Translations under genes and position numbers: made by a program
In this document: piece by piece, positions 1 to 7,377 of the stretch
Position numbering within the stretch: position 1 is the stretch's first letter
Layout of the letters: the number at the start of each line of letters is the position of its first letter
Source of the DNA: JANMEX01 sp031423755
GTDB lineage: Bacteria; Pseudomonadota; Alphaproteobacteria; Rhizobiales; Rhizobiaceae
Length of the DNA: 29,027 nt
Assembly (NCBI GenBank): GCA_031423755.1
Contig: JANPGC010000041.1
Span: 1-29,027, forward strand
Direction: 5' to 3'
The notes under the pieces: generated by a model
Seen by the model: only the letters and a program-made list of their open reading frames with translations
Told to the model about the DNA's origin: nothing
Database searches by the model: none

Positions 1-79
1 TCCAGTGTTGCGGGAACGCGGCAGCGCCGGACAGGCTGCGGCCTTCCGGTTCATGGAACAATTCAAAGCGGCAATAATT

Positions 80-892
80 TTACGATGATTCCGGCTTCCT
101 GAACGCCTCGATCGCGAAATAATGGACATCCTTCAGCACCGCATCGACCTGATGAATGTCCTTGCGGCGATAGCCGGGCGGCGGGCCGGGGCGGAACGGG
201 GACATGCGCGTTGGTTTGAACGGACCTTTGCCGGCAAGCGCCAGATCGCGCTGTGCACGCCAACGGGCAAGGCGGCGGGATTGGCGGGGGAGATCGTTGA
301 GCGCCTGGCGCATGGCACGCAGGCGATTGAAAAGAAGCGCGGCGTTGACCGGAAGCGCGGCGCTTTGGGCTTGCTGATAGGCGAGCGCGGCGTTGAAGGC
401 GACCATTACACTCGATGAAGGCTGAGGGTCATTGTCGAAGGCATCCAGCGGAAAGTCTTTGAGCGGATCGATCAGCTGAAACACCGGCGAACGGGTGATG
501 GTGTTTACGGCAAAGGATGTCACGCCTGCCGGGAAGGGCCGAGATGCGTGTGGCTTCAGGATGAGACCGCGCGCGGCGATGATGATGAGGCGGCGGATGG
601 CGGATTCGCATGGGCGAAGGATGAGGAGGATGGCTGCGTAGAGGTGGCGCGGGAGGGTGAAGTTGGCAGATGTGCTGGCGTTTGCATTGCCCTTGTCCGG
701 CTGCCTCGCCCTCACCGCTTCGCTTTGCGAAGCAGCTGACCCGGGGCGAGCCACGGGTCTCGCCCGTCCTTCGGACCCCGCTTCGCGGTAGAGGGGAAGA
801 GCGCGGTCGTTCCCGCGCAACATCGCGAACAGCTCGGCGACGACCGCCAAGAGCAGGGCGTGGTTGCGGGTGATGGCCATTTCCCAGTTCAC
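80..892 (-). CDS. Conserved hypothetical protein with intragenic hairpin insert
   Basis: Function not recognised. The reading frame is open for about 270 codons from a GTG at 892; an in-frame ATG four codons later (880) is the alternative start, and neither has a strong ribosome binding site. The N-terminus (MAITRNHALLLAVVAELFAM) is hydrophobic enough for a membrane segment. A second hydrophobic stretch lies near LRPCESAIRRLIIIAARGL. The C-terminal half is basic and Pro/Arg-rich (RPGPPPGYRRKD). Residues ~30-65 are low-complexity Ala/Arg/Ser/Gly and coincide with a DNA stretch full of hairpins (about 700-800), which suggests an in-frame repeat insertion. I infer a real gene from the coherent hydrophobic and basic blocks and my memory of similar rhizobial hypotheticals, but no domain can be named. 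Confidence 0.55.
   Translation of the reverse strand: MNWEMAITRNHALLLAVVAELFAMLRGNDRALPLYREAGSEGRARPVARPGSAASQSEAVRARQPDKGNANASTSANFTLPRHLYAAILLILRPCESAIRRLIIIAARGLILKPHASRPFPAGVTSFAVNTITRSPVFQLIDPLKDFPLDAFDNDPQPSSSVMVAFNAALAYQQAQSAALPVNAALLFNRLRAMRQALNDLPRQSRRLARWRAQRDLALAGKGPFKPTRMSPFRPGPPPGYRRKDIHQVDAVLKDVHYFAIEAFRKPESS
700..800. repeat. GC-rich multi-hairpin palindromic insert inside a reading frame
   Basis: Successive inverted repeats are visible: GCTTCGC-ttt-GCGAAGC at 717-733, GACCCG...CGGGTC at 738-759, GGGCGAG...CTCGCCC nested over the latter, and CCGC-ttc-GCGG near 778-788. The translated product here is a low-complexity Arg/Ala/Ser stretch. This resembles dispersed palindromic elements that have entered coding regions, but no second copy is present in the window, so repeat status is inferred. 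Confidence 0.4.
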
Positions 893-962
893 TGTCTGCG
901 TTTTCCCTTGTTGAACATGACGGGAATTATCGGGCGCGATTGGCAGTGTGTGGACAAAGCCG

Positions 963-994
963 TGATATCAAGGCTGTGATGTGAATGATATCAA
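963..994. promoter_or_regulatory. Twin TGATATCAA sites, 23 bp apart
   Basis: The 9-mer TGATATCAA occurs at 963-971 and again at 986-994; TGATATCA is itself an 8-bp palindrome. The site starts are 23 bp apart, close to two helical turns. They sit in the 276-bp divergent spacer, 70-100 bp upstream of the minus-strand gene and about 175 bp upstream of the secreted-protein gene. A tandem regulator binding site is plausible; the regulator is unknown. Confidence 0.35.
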
Positions 995-1122
995 TGGGTT
1001 GGCAGCGATTTGGGCAGGGATAACTCCGCCGACAGGCAGATGAGGGAGGCGCGCGGTGCAAATCTTAACGGAATATGAACGGGGGCTTTCGTCTGCGTTC
1101 AGGTGCAAGGGTCTAAGCCTTT

Positions 1123-1153
1123 ATTCAGTTCATCCGACGTGGATGAAATGAAT
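1123..1153. promoter_or_regulatory. 13-bp-arm inverted repeat just upstream of the start codon
   Basis: ATTCAGTTCATCC at 1123-1135 and GGATGAAATGAAT at 1141-1153 form an inverted repeat with one mismatch and a 5-nt loop (gacgt). It ends 15 nt before the ATG at 1169, so it could be an operator or a 5' UTR hairpin that holds or exposes the ribosome binding site (GAAAGG, about 1155-1160). Confidence 0.45.
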
Positions 1154-1168
1154 TGAAAGGTTGTCCCC

Positions 1169-1531
1169 ATGAACAAGTTTCTCACAGGGCTTTTCGCTGT
1201 TGCCGTTGTTGGCCTTGGCGTCAGCCAAGCTTCAGCGCATGACCGTCCGCACCACCCGCGTCCGCATTATGGCCACCAGTCCGGCTTCTCTTTTGGCATT
1301 GTGATCGGCGATCCATACCGTGATGACCGGTACTGGGATCCGTATCCTGTGCGCCCGTTGATACGCGGCTGTTCGGTTGACCGCGCATCGGCGAAGGCGC
1401 GCAATCTGGGCATCCGCCACCAGACGATCTTCAAGTCGCCGCACACATTGAAAGTGGTCGGCACGAAGCATGGCCATCGCGTGGCGGTGACATTTGCACG
1501 CCAGCCTGGCTGCCCGATTGTTCGCTATTGA
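1169..1531 (+). CDS. Small secreted His-rich hypothetical protein
   Basis: This is a 120-residue protein with a classical Sec signal peptide: basic MNK start, hydrophobic core (FLTGLFAVAVVGLGV), and probable cleavage after ASA near residue 23. The mature N-terminus is His/Pro-rich (HDRPHHPRPHYGHQ), which could bind a divalent metal. The C-terminal half holds two Cys residues (in RGCSVD and QPGCPIV), about 50 residues apart, flanking a short basic domain; they could form a disulfide in the periplasm. The ATG at 1169 follows a GAAAGG ribosome binding site. The gene is monocistronic: it has its own terminator at 1561. The layout resembles small periplasmic proteins of unknown role in rhizobia, and I assign no function. 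Confidence 0.7.
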   Translation: MNKFLTGLFAVAVVGLGVSQASAHDRPHHPRPHYGHQSGFSFGIVIGDPYRDDRYWDPYPVRPLIRGCSVDRASAKARNLGIRHQTIFKSPHTLKVVGTKHGHRVAVTFARQPGCPIVRY

Positions 1532-1560
1532 TAGCGTCCATTCCATCTGTCTCAACGTTT

Positions 1561-1586
1561 GCCCGGCGGGAATGCCGGGCATTTTT
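1561..1586 (+). terminator. Rho-independent terminator
   Basis: A perfect 7-bp stem, GCCCGGC (1561-1567) and GCCGGGC (1574-1580), with loop GGGAAT, is followed by ATTTTTAT. It lies 30 nt after the stop of the small secreted protein gene. Confidence 0.85.
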
Positions 1587-1684
1587 ATGTCGATCGTTCA
1601 GCGATGAGAATGGTCGCCCTATCGAGGGCACCGGCTTGTCAGTCCGGCTGTCTTGCCCGACCCGCGTGATGAACGCAGATCGCG

Positions 1685-2413
1685 TTACTGCTTGAGCTCG
1701 AATGTGACATTGACAGTCACACGGTAGCTGTTTTCGCCAGCAGCCACGGGCGCGGACGGCGCGCCTGCGCTTTTCATCATCACCATGTCCGCCTGCATCA
1801 TCGGGATGGGGCCCGGCTGATAGGTTTGCTCGGACATCTCCAGAATGCGGCCAATTCCGATGCCCGCTGTCGAGGTGATGGTCTTGGCTTTGGCGATGGC
1901 ATTTTCGACGGCTTTCTTGCGCGCTTCTTCCATTACGGCGGAGGAGTCGTCCTTGACGAAGGCGATGTTGCCGCCCTGGTTGACGCCGAGCGTGACGGAC
2001 TGGTCGAGCACTTCGCCGACTTTGGCAAGGTCGCGCACGCGCACACCGAGCGTGTTGTATACGCTGTAGCCGGTGATCTTTGGCTCGAAGGATTCGCCCT
2101 TGTTCGGGTCGGCGTAGACATAGCGGGGCTGAATCGAGAAGCCGGAGGTCTGCAGATCCTTTTCTGCAATGCCGAACGCCTTCATTGCGGCCAAGACATC
2201 GGCCATCGCGCTGTTGTTGGAGTCGAGCGCGGCGCGGGCCGTATCGCCCTCGCGCAAGACCGTCAGGCTGACCAGCGCCATGTCCGGAGCAGCTGCCGCT
2301 TCACCTTCGCCACTGACGATGATGCGCGGTGTTGGCTCATCAGCGGCGTGTGCGGGCAGCACGGCGTTTGCGGCCAGTGCTGCCAGTGCCAGGGTCAAAA
2401 TCTTCTTGCGCAT
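1685..2413 (-). CDS. Secreted SIMPL-domain (DUF541) protein
   Basis: This is a 242-residue periplasmic protein of the SIMPL/DUF541 family, a fold seen in YggE-type proteins and linked to oxidative or envelope stress; its molecular activity is not established. The start chosen is the ATG at 2413 (MRKKILTLALAALAANAVLP) because a GGAG ribosome binding site lies just upstream and a Sec signal peptide begins exactly there, cleaved after AHA. The longer frame to 2500 adds a non-signal, non-conserved tail. Family features follow: IIVSGEGEAAAAPDMALVSL at the mature N-terminus, then ALDSNNSAMADVLAAMKAFG, DLQTSGFSIQPRY, and a C-terminal YRVTVNVTFEL strand. Its first 74 bp overlap the end of the upstream patatin-like gene on the same strand, so the two are probably co-transcribed. 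Confidence 0.88.
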   Translation of the reverse strand: MRKKILTLALAALAANAVLPAHAADEPTPRIIVSGEGEAAAAPDMALVSLTVLREGDTARAALDSNNSAMADVLAAMKAFGIAEKDLQTSGFSIQPRYVYADPNKGESFEPKITGYSVYNTLGVRVRDLAKVGEVLDQSVTLGVNQGGNIAFVKDDSSAVMEEARKKAVENAIAKAKTITSTAGIGIGRILEMSEQTYQPGPIPMMQADMVMMKSAGAPSAPVAAGENSYRVTVNVTFELKQ

Positions 2414-4997
2414 TCTTATCTCCGGTTGCCAATTCTGCGGCCTTGGATGTTGCAACCGATTGTGGCGGATTGTTGCCGCCGGTGTCCGGCCTTGGAGCAA
2501 GGCTGCCGAGTATTTCGCGCAGCTTTACAATCATCTTGCCATGCGGGCCGCCACCGCCATCAGGGCTGCCGTTATCCATGAGGGTTGCCGGCGGATCGCC
2601 TTCGTCGGGAAACTCGACCTTGTCCTTGCAGCGCAGAGCATTGTTCAAAGCATGGAAGCCGAGCGCGCGGTAGCATTCGAACTGTTCTTCCGAGAAAAAC
2701 TGGTCGCCAGTGGTTTCATGGGGAAAGGCGCGGTAGCGGCGGGCGTAGTCGGTCATGTAGTCATTTTCGTCGCCGCTGATCGACAGCTTCACATAGAGCA
2801 AAATGCCGTCATCGCTGTCGTCCGGGTTTGGCGGATATTTTATCCGCCCCAGCGCACAGTGCGGCCCGGCGTCGCGTGGCGGGAAGTTGGCAACCTTGCC
2901 GTCCTTGCCGGTTTTGCAGGTCTGGTTCAGCATGTTGCGCGTTTCGATGCTGTGTTTGGCGATGGCCTGCGTTGACATGTCGATGCGCACGCCAAGATCA
3001 ATGCGGGCGTAGCGCTGGGCGATGGCGAAGGACGGAAAGCGCATTTCCGGATCGGCCTCGGCATCGAGCACGATGATGAATTTGCAGCGCCGCTTCAAGA
3101 GCGAATAGAGGCCGAGATTTTCGATGTGGCCGCCGTCCGTCAGGTAAATCTGCGGGTAGTCTTCCCTGAGCTGGCCGAAAATCTCGTGCGTGAGATATTT
3201 GTATGGTGACATGTTGATGAACGCCCACCGGTCATCTTCCAGCTTCTTTTTTTCTCCACCCAGCCATTTGCGGGGATTTGTCAGCCAATAGCCAAGGCGG
3301 ATGTTAAGAAACGCCAAGGTGAAGCCGAGGAGGCCGATCTGGTTTGAACCCATCGCTGTGGAGGCCGCTGCGGCGGATGCTGCCATGGCGGTTGCGTGGT
3401 CCAGATCTTTTGGCGCGTCTCCCGTGGGGGCGTAGAGCGTTGCTTCCGAGCCGGTGTGAAGCTGTGAAAAGGTGAATATGTCCGCGTCGCGGCCGCGGCT
3501 GTTGGCAAACGCCGACCCTTGGATATTAAGCGCGGAATTGACCAGATGCAGCGGGGCCAGCGGGTTTTCTGCCGTGTCACCGATCGTTTTCATCGCAAGC
3601 CGGTTTTCTTCGATTTTGCCCTCATCGCCCTGTTTGACCAGAAATGCCGCCGCCAGCCGCTCCTTGTAAAGAATGTGGGCCGAGTTGGCATTAGGTCGTT
3701 GAAACAGCGACAGGATGCCAAGCACGAACATGAGATAGACGTAGAGCATGCCCATGACTTCGCCGGGCGCGGCGTGAAAGATTTTCTTGGCTGACACCCA
3801 CATCGCGAAGGATTGCAGAGATAACGGCAGGTGAAGAATGGCGGCCCGGTCTGTGGTGCCTTGCGGGATGATCGCCCAGAAGCAAAGGTAAAGGTAGGCG
3901 ATCCAGAACAGCAGCGGCACGGCAAGGCCCGCCAGCCAGATGATGGACTTGTTGGCGATGGAGGCGAAAATACCCTTGATGCCGGTGGGCTCCGTGCCCG
4001 GTTCGCCTGAACCCAGGACACTTTTGACGGTTGCGACAAATCCCGCCAATGCCGTCAATGGAATGGTCGCGTCCCGCACAAGGCCGACAATCAGGTCGAG
4101 AAAGGTTGCAGGTTTTACCGTTGACGGGGCTTTTGTACCGGCATCGCTGAATATGCCGACTATTTGCATGCGCCGCACGGCGCTGAGCACATAGGGTTGG
4201 AACTCCAGAAACGCCACGCCGACAAACGCGATAAACAGAAGGCTGGTCGCCTTGTTTTCCCACGTCTGCGGGTCAAGAGCTGTGGCGACCTTGGCGGATT
4301 CGACGAATGACCAGCCATAAATGAACACAATGGCCAACAGCAGAACAAGCCCGGAAAGCACAAAATTCCCGCTGATGCTGGGCAGGTTCAATCCGAAGAT
4401 GTCCGGTTTGTTGAGATCCTCGAATGTCGGATTGGCCAGGACCGTGATGACCACCAGAAACAGCAGCACTGCCAGGAAAAACGGCAAGTGGCCGATGAAA
4501 CCGCGCAGGAACACGGTCAGGTTGGGGCCAAGGCCCTTGAGAAAGCCGCGTGGAAACAGGTAGTTGGAATGATCACGGATGTGGCGCAGGACCGCGGGCT
4601 CATCACTGTTCAGCCGGCTTGGGAACGGAAACCGGCCCGTCGCGGCCACCGATGCGCTGACGCAGGACGCCGCATAGCCGCCGCCTGAGACACTCGAGAG
4701 ATAGTCGAGCCGGGAAAAAAGATCGGGATCGTCCGGGCCCCTGTCCGGCAGTTGGTCCTCCTGCGGGAATGCCTCAAGCGCCTGCATGGCGCCAATGCAG
4801 AATGCGGCTGAACGGATGCCGCCGCCGGAGAGCGCAAGACCGGCGGCATTGCTGCTGACCGTGGTGTGCACGCTGTTTTTTAATTGCTTGCGGCGGTTGC
4901 GGATGTAGGCCTTCTCGTCCTCAATGACTTGCTTGAAGCCAAACGCGGACAGAGGCGGCTTGGCCGCCTTGTCTGGACTGTCACTGGCCTGTCTCAT
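2340..4997 (-). CDS. Membrane-embedded patatin-like phospholipase
   Basis: This is a large (885-residue) patatin-like serine hydrolase, predicted to hydrolyse acyl esters of phospholipids at the membrane. The start at 4997 (MRQASDSPDK) was chosen for an AAGGGGG ribosome binding site directly upstream; a start at 5057 would add 20 residues. The oxyanion loop GGGIRS lies at ~58-63, the nucleophile Ser in SVSGGG at ~104, and the catalytic Asp in TDGGHIENLGL at ~621. Between the two halves of the catalytic site, residues ~165-430 carry about five hydrophobic segments (such as FFLAVLLFLVVITVLA and LVLLLAIVFIYGW), which makes this a split patatin domain around a membrane block. The 3' end overlaps the SIMPL-domain gene by 74 bp. 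Bacterial patatins can be toxins, anti-phage effectors or housekeeping lipases; no such partners are visible here. Confidence 0.85.
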   Translation of the reverse strand: MRQASDSPDKAAKPPLSAFGFKQVIEDEKAYIRNRRKQLKNSVHTTVSSNAAGLALSGGGIRSAAFCIGAMQALEAFPQEDQLPDRGPDDPDLFSRLDYLSSVSGGGYAASCVSASVAATGRFPFPSRLNSDEPAVLRHIRDHSNYLFPRGFLKGLGPNLTVFLRGFIGHLPFFLAVLLFLVVITVLANPTFEDLNKPDIFGLNLPSISGNFVLSGLVLLLAIVFIYGWSFVESAKVATALDPQTWENKATSLLFIAFVGVAFLEFQPYVLSAVRRMQIVGIFSDAGTKAPSTVKPATFLDLIVGLVRDATIPLTALAGFVATVKSVLGSGEPGTEPTGIKGIFASIANKSIIWLAGLAVPLLFWIAYLYLCFWAIIPQGTTDRAAILHLPLSLQSFAMWVSAKKIFHAAPGEVMGMLYVYLMFVLGILSLFQRPNANSAHILYKERLAAAFLVKQGDEGKIEENRLAMKTIGDTAENPLAPLHLVNSALNIQGSAFANSRGRDADIFTFSQLHTGSEATLYAPTGDAPKDLDHATAMAASAAAASTAMGSNQIGLLGFTLAFLNIRLGYWLTNPRKWLGGEKKKLEDDRWAFINMSPYKYLTHEIFGQLREDYPQIYLTDGGHIENLGLYSLLKRRCKFIIVLDAEADPEMRFPSFAIAQRYARIDLGVRIDMSTQAIAKHSIETRNMLNQTCKTGKDGKVANFPPRDAGPHCALGRIKYPPNPDDSDDGILLYVKLSISGDENDYMTDYARRYRAFPHETTGDQFFSEEQFECYRALGFHALNNALRCKDKVEFPDEGDPPATLMDNGSPDGGGGPHGKMIVKLREILGSLAPRPDTGGNNPPQSVATSKAAELATGDKNAQEDFDPGTGSTGRKRRAARTRR

Positions 4998-5136
4998 CGC
5001 GCTGCCCCCTTTGGCTGCGCCCCGCGATATGGTTGCATGAAAGATGTCCGGCGGCAATCTCGCGCTGCAAAATCACTGTGGATGCGCGCCTTGCCAGCAC
5101 CGGCCGATTGGGTTAGGACCCCAACCGGAAGGGTGC

Positions 5137-5320
5137 CAGAGTCTGGCCCAAAATCCGCTTTGATGGCCAACTGGAGCAATTTTCTGCGCTTCCGGTGCTC
5201 ACGTACTTCAATTCCCCGCCCTTAAGCGGCAAGCCGCTGGCGGGGACCCCAGAAGTACGCTCCGCTCCGGTTCTCGAAAATCACTCCATTTGACTCATCA
5301 AACCGAATTTTGGGCCAGAC
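5137..5320. repeat. MITE-like inverted repeat, copy 1
   Basis: The ends are complementary: TCTGGCCCAAAATCCG (5142-5157) against CGAATTTTGGGCCAGA (5304-5319), with one mismatch. The pairing continues inward imperfectly (TTTGATG, TGGAG, ATTTTC tracts) to a centre CACGTAC / GTACGCTCCG. The same sequence recurs at 11067-11252 in the same orientation. A separate 32-bp hairpin is lodged at 5214-5245. The imperfect complementarity may extend outward to about 5125 and 5337. No transposase is present, so any mobility would be non-autonomous. Confidence 0.75.
5214..5245. repeat. Nested 32-bp hairpin, copy 1
   Basis: The outer stem is CCCCGCC (5214-5220) with GGCGGGG (5239-5245); the inner stem is AGCGGC-aa-GCCGCT. 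It is identical to 11159-11190. Here it lies between the CACGTAC tract and the AAGTACGCTCCG tract of the host inverted repeat, splitting the host's central palindrome. Confidence 0.75.
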
Positions 5321-5340
5321 GCCAAGCGCCATTCCGGGTG

Positions 5341-5416
5341 GGGCCTGTAGCTCAATGGTTAGAGCCGGCGGCTCATAACCGCTTGGTTGGGGGTTCGAGT
5401 CCCTCCGGGCCCACCA
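5341..5416 (+). tRNA. tRNA with CAU anticodon, probably tRNA-Ile2 (lysidine type)
   Basis: This is a complete 76-nt cloverleaf with an encoded CCA. The acceptor arm is GGGCCTG (5341-5347) with CGGGCCC (5406-5412), followed by discriminator A and CCA at 5414-5416. The D arm contains AGCTCAATGGTTAGAGC. The anticodon stem GCGG/CCGC carries loop CTCATAA, so the anticodon is CAU. The T arm is GGGGGTTCGAGTCCCTC. CAU reads Met, or Ile when C34 is modified to lysidine by TilS. The anticodon arm and variable region (CTCATAACCGCTTGGT) resemble E. coli tRNA-Ile2 more than the elongator Met tRNA, so Ile2 is preferred. Confidence 0.93.
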
Positions 5417-5435
5417 TTCATCCAACTTTTTGAGG

Positions 5436-5461
5436 CACGCTTTCCAAAACGTGAAAGCGTG
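5436..5461 (+). terminator. Hairpin downstream of tRNA
   Basis: CACGCTTTC (5436-5444) pairs with GAAAGCGTG (5453-5461), a 9-bp stem with an 8-nt loop, 20 nt after the tRNA. No U-tract follows, so it may act as an RNA 3'-end or processing hairpin rather than a strong intrinsic terminator. Confidence 0.4.
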
Positions 5462-5514
5462 GTTACGAGTGTCGGGACACCGGAACCGGCTCAACTGAAT
5501 ATCGGAGAACAGGC

Positions 5515-6357
5515 ATGAAACTTTTGCGTTATGGCAAGCCGGGACAAGAGAAGCCCGGCATCCTCGACAAGGAGGGGCGCGTGCGCGATCTTTCCGCCCA
5601 TGTGGCTGACATCGGCGGAGCGGCGATTTCTCCGGCGTCGCTGAAGAAGCTTGCCAAGCTGAAGCTTGAGGACCTGCCGCTGGTCAAGGGCAACCCGCGT
5701 CTTGGGCCGTGCGTTGCGGGGACGGGCAAGTTTATTTGCATCGGTCTGAACTACGCTGACCATGCTGCCGAGTCCGGGATGGCCGTGCCGCCAGAGCCGG
5801 TGATTTTCATGAAGGCGACGTCTGCGATTATCGGGCCGAATGACGAGGTTGAAATTCCGCGCAATTCGGTGAAGTCCGACTGGGAGGTCGAACTTGGCGT
5901 CATCATCGGCAAGGTCGCAAAGTATGTATCCGAAGAGGATGCGATGGACCATGTGGCGGGCTATTGCGTCATCAATGATTTGTCCGAGCGGGCCTTCCAG
6001 ATCGAGCATTCGGGCCAGTGGACCAAGGGCAAATCCGCCGACACGTTCGGCCCGACCGGCCCTTGGCTTGTGACCAAGGACGAGGTCAAGGATCCGCAGA
6101 ATTTGGGCATGTGGCTGGAGGTGAACGGCAAGCGCTTTCAGGATGGCTCGACCAAAACCATGGTCTATGGCGTCAAGTTTCTCGTTTCCTATCTGTCGCG
6201 CTTCATGAGCCTGCAGCCCGGCGACATCATCTCCACCGGCACGCCGCCCGGTGTTGGCATGGGGCAGAAGCCGCCGATCTATCTGAAAGCCGGAGACGTC
6301 ATGGAACTTGGCATTGAGGGTCTTGGACAACAGCGGCAGACGACAAGGCAGGGATAG
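5515..6357 (+). CDS. Fumarylacetoacetate hydrolase (FAH) family protein
   Basis: This is a 280-residue enzyme of the FAH superfamily, which cleaves or hydrates 2,4-diketo acids using a divalent metal. The N-terminal cap runs to ~65, then the FAH core starts at KFICIGLNYADHAAE. Metal ligands are visible as E124 and E126 (WEVELGVI) and D155 (VINDLSERAFQ). KGKSADTFGPTGPW follows, then the C-terminal GDIISTGTPPGVGMGQKPP and the GLG-x-QRQ end. The pattern and length match the 2,4-diketo-3-deoxy-sugar-acid hydrolase branch (L-fuconate or L-rhamnonate catabolism), but proteins annotated as ureidoglycolate lyase look similar, so the substrate is inferred only. GGAGA precedes the ATG. The next gene starts 21 nt after the stop, so the two may be co-transcribed although their functions look unrelated. 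Confidence 0.88.
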   Translation: MKLLRYGKPGQEKPGILDKEGRVRDLSAHVADIGGAAISPASLKKLAKLKLEDLPLVKGNPRLGPCVAGTGKFICIGLNYADHAAESGMAVPPEPVIFMKATSAIIGPNDEVEIPRNSVKSDWEVELGVIIGKVAKYVSEEDAMDHVAGYCVINDLSERAFQIEHSGQWTKGKSADTFGPTGPWLVTKDEVKDPQNLGMWLEVNGKRFQDGSTKTMVYGVKFLVSYLSRFMSLQPGDIISTGTPPGVGMGQKPPIYLKAGDVMELGIEGLGQQRQTTRQG

Positions 6358-6378
6358 ACAATCCTGCCCGGTGCCGAG

Positions 6379-7377
6379 TTGACCCCCGCGCTGCCCAAGG
6401 TTTCCGTTGTCATGCCTGTGCGCAACGGCGAGCGGTATCTGGCGCTGGCGGTGGCCAGCATCGTTGAACAGACAATGGCGGACTTTGAGCTGATTGCCAT
6501 TGATGACGGCTCCAACGATGCGAGTTTGGCTGTCTTGCAGCGGTTCGCGGCGGCTGACGCCCGCGTCAGGGTTTTGTCGACCGTCGGCACGGGGATCGTT
6601 GCCGCGCTCAATCAAGGCATCGCGGCGTCACGGGCCGAGTTGATCGCGCGCATGGATGCCGATGATATTGCGATGCCGGACCGGCTGGAAAGGCAGATCG
6701 GGCTGATGGCTGCGCGCCCGGATGTTGTTGCGGCGGGAAGCGCTGCCTTGAAAATCGACAGTGCGGGAAATGAGACCGGCGCATTTGCCGTGCCGACTGA
6801 CTCAGCCTCCATCTCGGCTGAAATGATGCTGCGCAATCCGTTCATTCACCCGACCATGATCATGCGCAAAACCGCTGTGGACGCTGCGGGTCGCTACCGT
6901 CCCGGCTGCACATATGCGGAAGATTATGACCTGTGGCTGCGGATGGCGGAGGTTGGCGTCCTTGCCAATCTGGCCGAGCCGACTTTGCGGTTCAGGGTGC
7001 ATTCGGGGCAGACATCGAAGACCAAGCGCCTTGCGCAACGGGCCGCAGCGGCGCTGGCGCGGCAAGTGGCCACGCGACGGCGCAGCGGCAACGGCGAGGG
7101 GGTGGACATGAACAATTCCTTGCAAGAGTGCTGTGCGGAATATCTGTCGATGCGGGCGGACGACGCCGTTTTATTCGGGGGCAAAGAATCAAAGGATATT
7201 GCAGTCATGCTGCGCTTGGTTCATTTGCGGTTGCCACAAACGACCATGGCGTTGCTGCTCAAGCGGATGAGCGAAGAGGGCCGGCTGGACCGATCCTGGC
7301 TGTTGCGGATGCGTCTGGCGGCTGGGCATGTGAAGGAATATCTCTTTGCGGCAAGGCATCGGGATGGCGGTAAATGA
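6379..7377 (+). CDS. Glycosyltransferase family 2
   Basis: This is a 332-residue inverting GT-A-type glycosyltransferase expected to transfer a sugar from a nucleotide donor during polysaccharide or lipopolysaccharide assembly at the inner face of the membrane. PKVSVVMPVRNGERYLALAV opens the domain. DDGS at 42-45 binds the nucleotide, DADD at 93-96 is the metal-binding DxD motif, and AEDYDLWLRM is the typical acceptor-side ED motif. The best start is a TTG at 6379: the first in-frame ATG falls inside the first beta strand, and the frame is blocked upstream by the stop of the preceding gene. The tail after ~220 is probably accessory. Its stop overlaps the next gene by 4 bp (ATGA). Confidence 0.9.
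   Translation: MTPALPKVSVVMPVRNGERYLALAVASIVEQTMADFELIAIDDGSNDASLAVLQRFAAADARVRVLSTVGTGIVAALNQGIAASRAELIARMDADDIAMPDRLERQIGLMAARPDVVAAGSAALKIDSAGNETGAFAVPTDSASISAEMMLRNPFIHPTMIMRKTAVDAAGRYRPGCTYAEDYDLWLRMAEVGVLANLAEPTLRFRVHSGQTSKTKRLAQRAAAALARQVATRRRSGNGEGVDMNNSLQECCAEYLSMRADDAVLFGGKESKDIAVMLRLVHLRLPQTTMALLLKRMSEEGRLDRSWLLRMRLAAGHVKEYLFAARHRDGGK

Larger units (their letters stand above)
4998..5340. other. Intergenic region between patatin-like gene and tRNA
   Basis: This 343-bp stretch has no convincing gene. It must hold the promoter of the patatin-SIMPL operon (left part) and of the tRNA (right part). The right half is occupied by copy 1 of a MITE-like inverted repeat, which ends about 20 bp before the tRNA. 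Confidence 0.6.

Noticed and set aside
1070..1099. EcfG-type (GGAAC-N16-CGTT) general-stress promoter upstream of the secreted protein
   Set aside because: The candidates GGAAT...CGTT (21-nt spacer) and TGAAC...CGTT (15-nt spacer) both miss the required spacing.
1826..2581. Long plus-strand open frame opposite the SIMPL gene
   Set aside because: It is an antisense shadow of a well-supported secreted protein; composition (Cys/Gly/His-rich) is not protein-like.
5341..5416. tRNA as attachment site of an integrative element
   Set aside because: No integrase is present in the window and no second copy of the tRNA 3' end was found.
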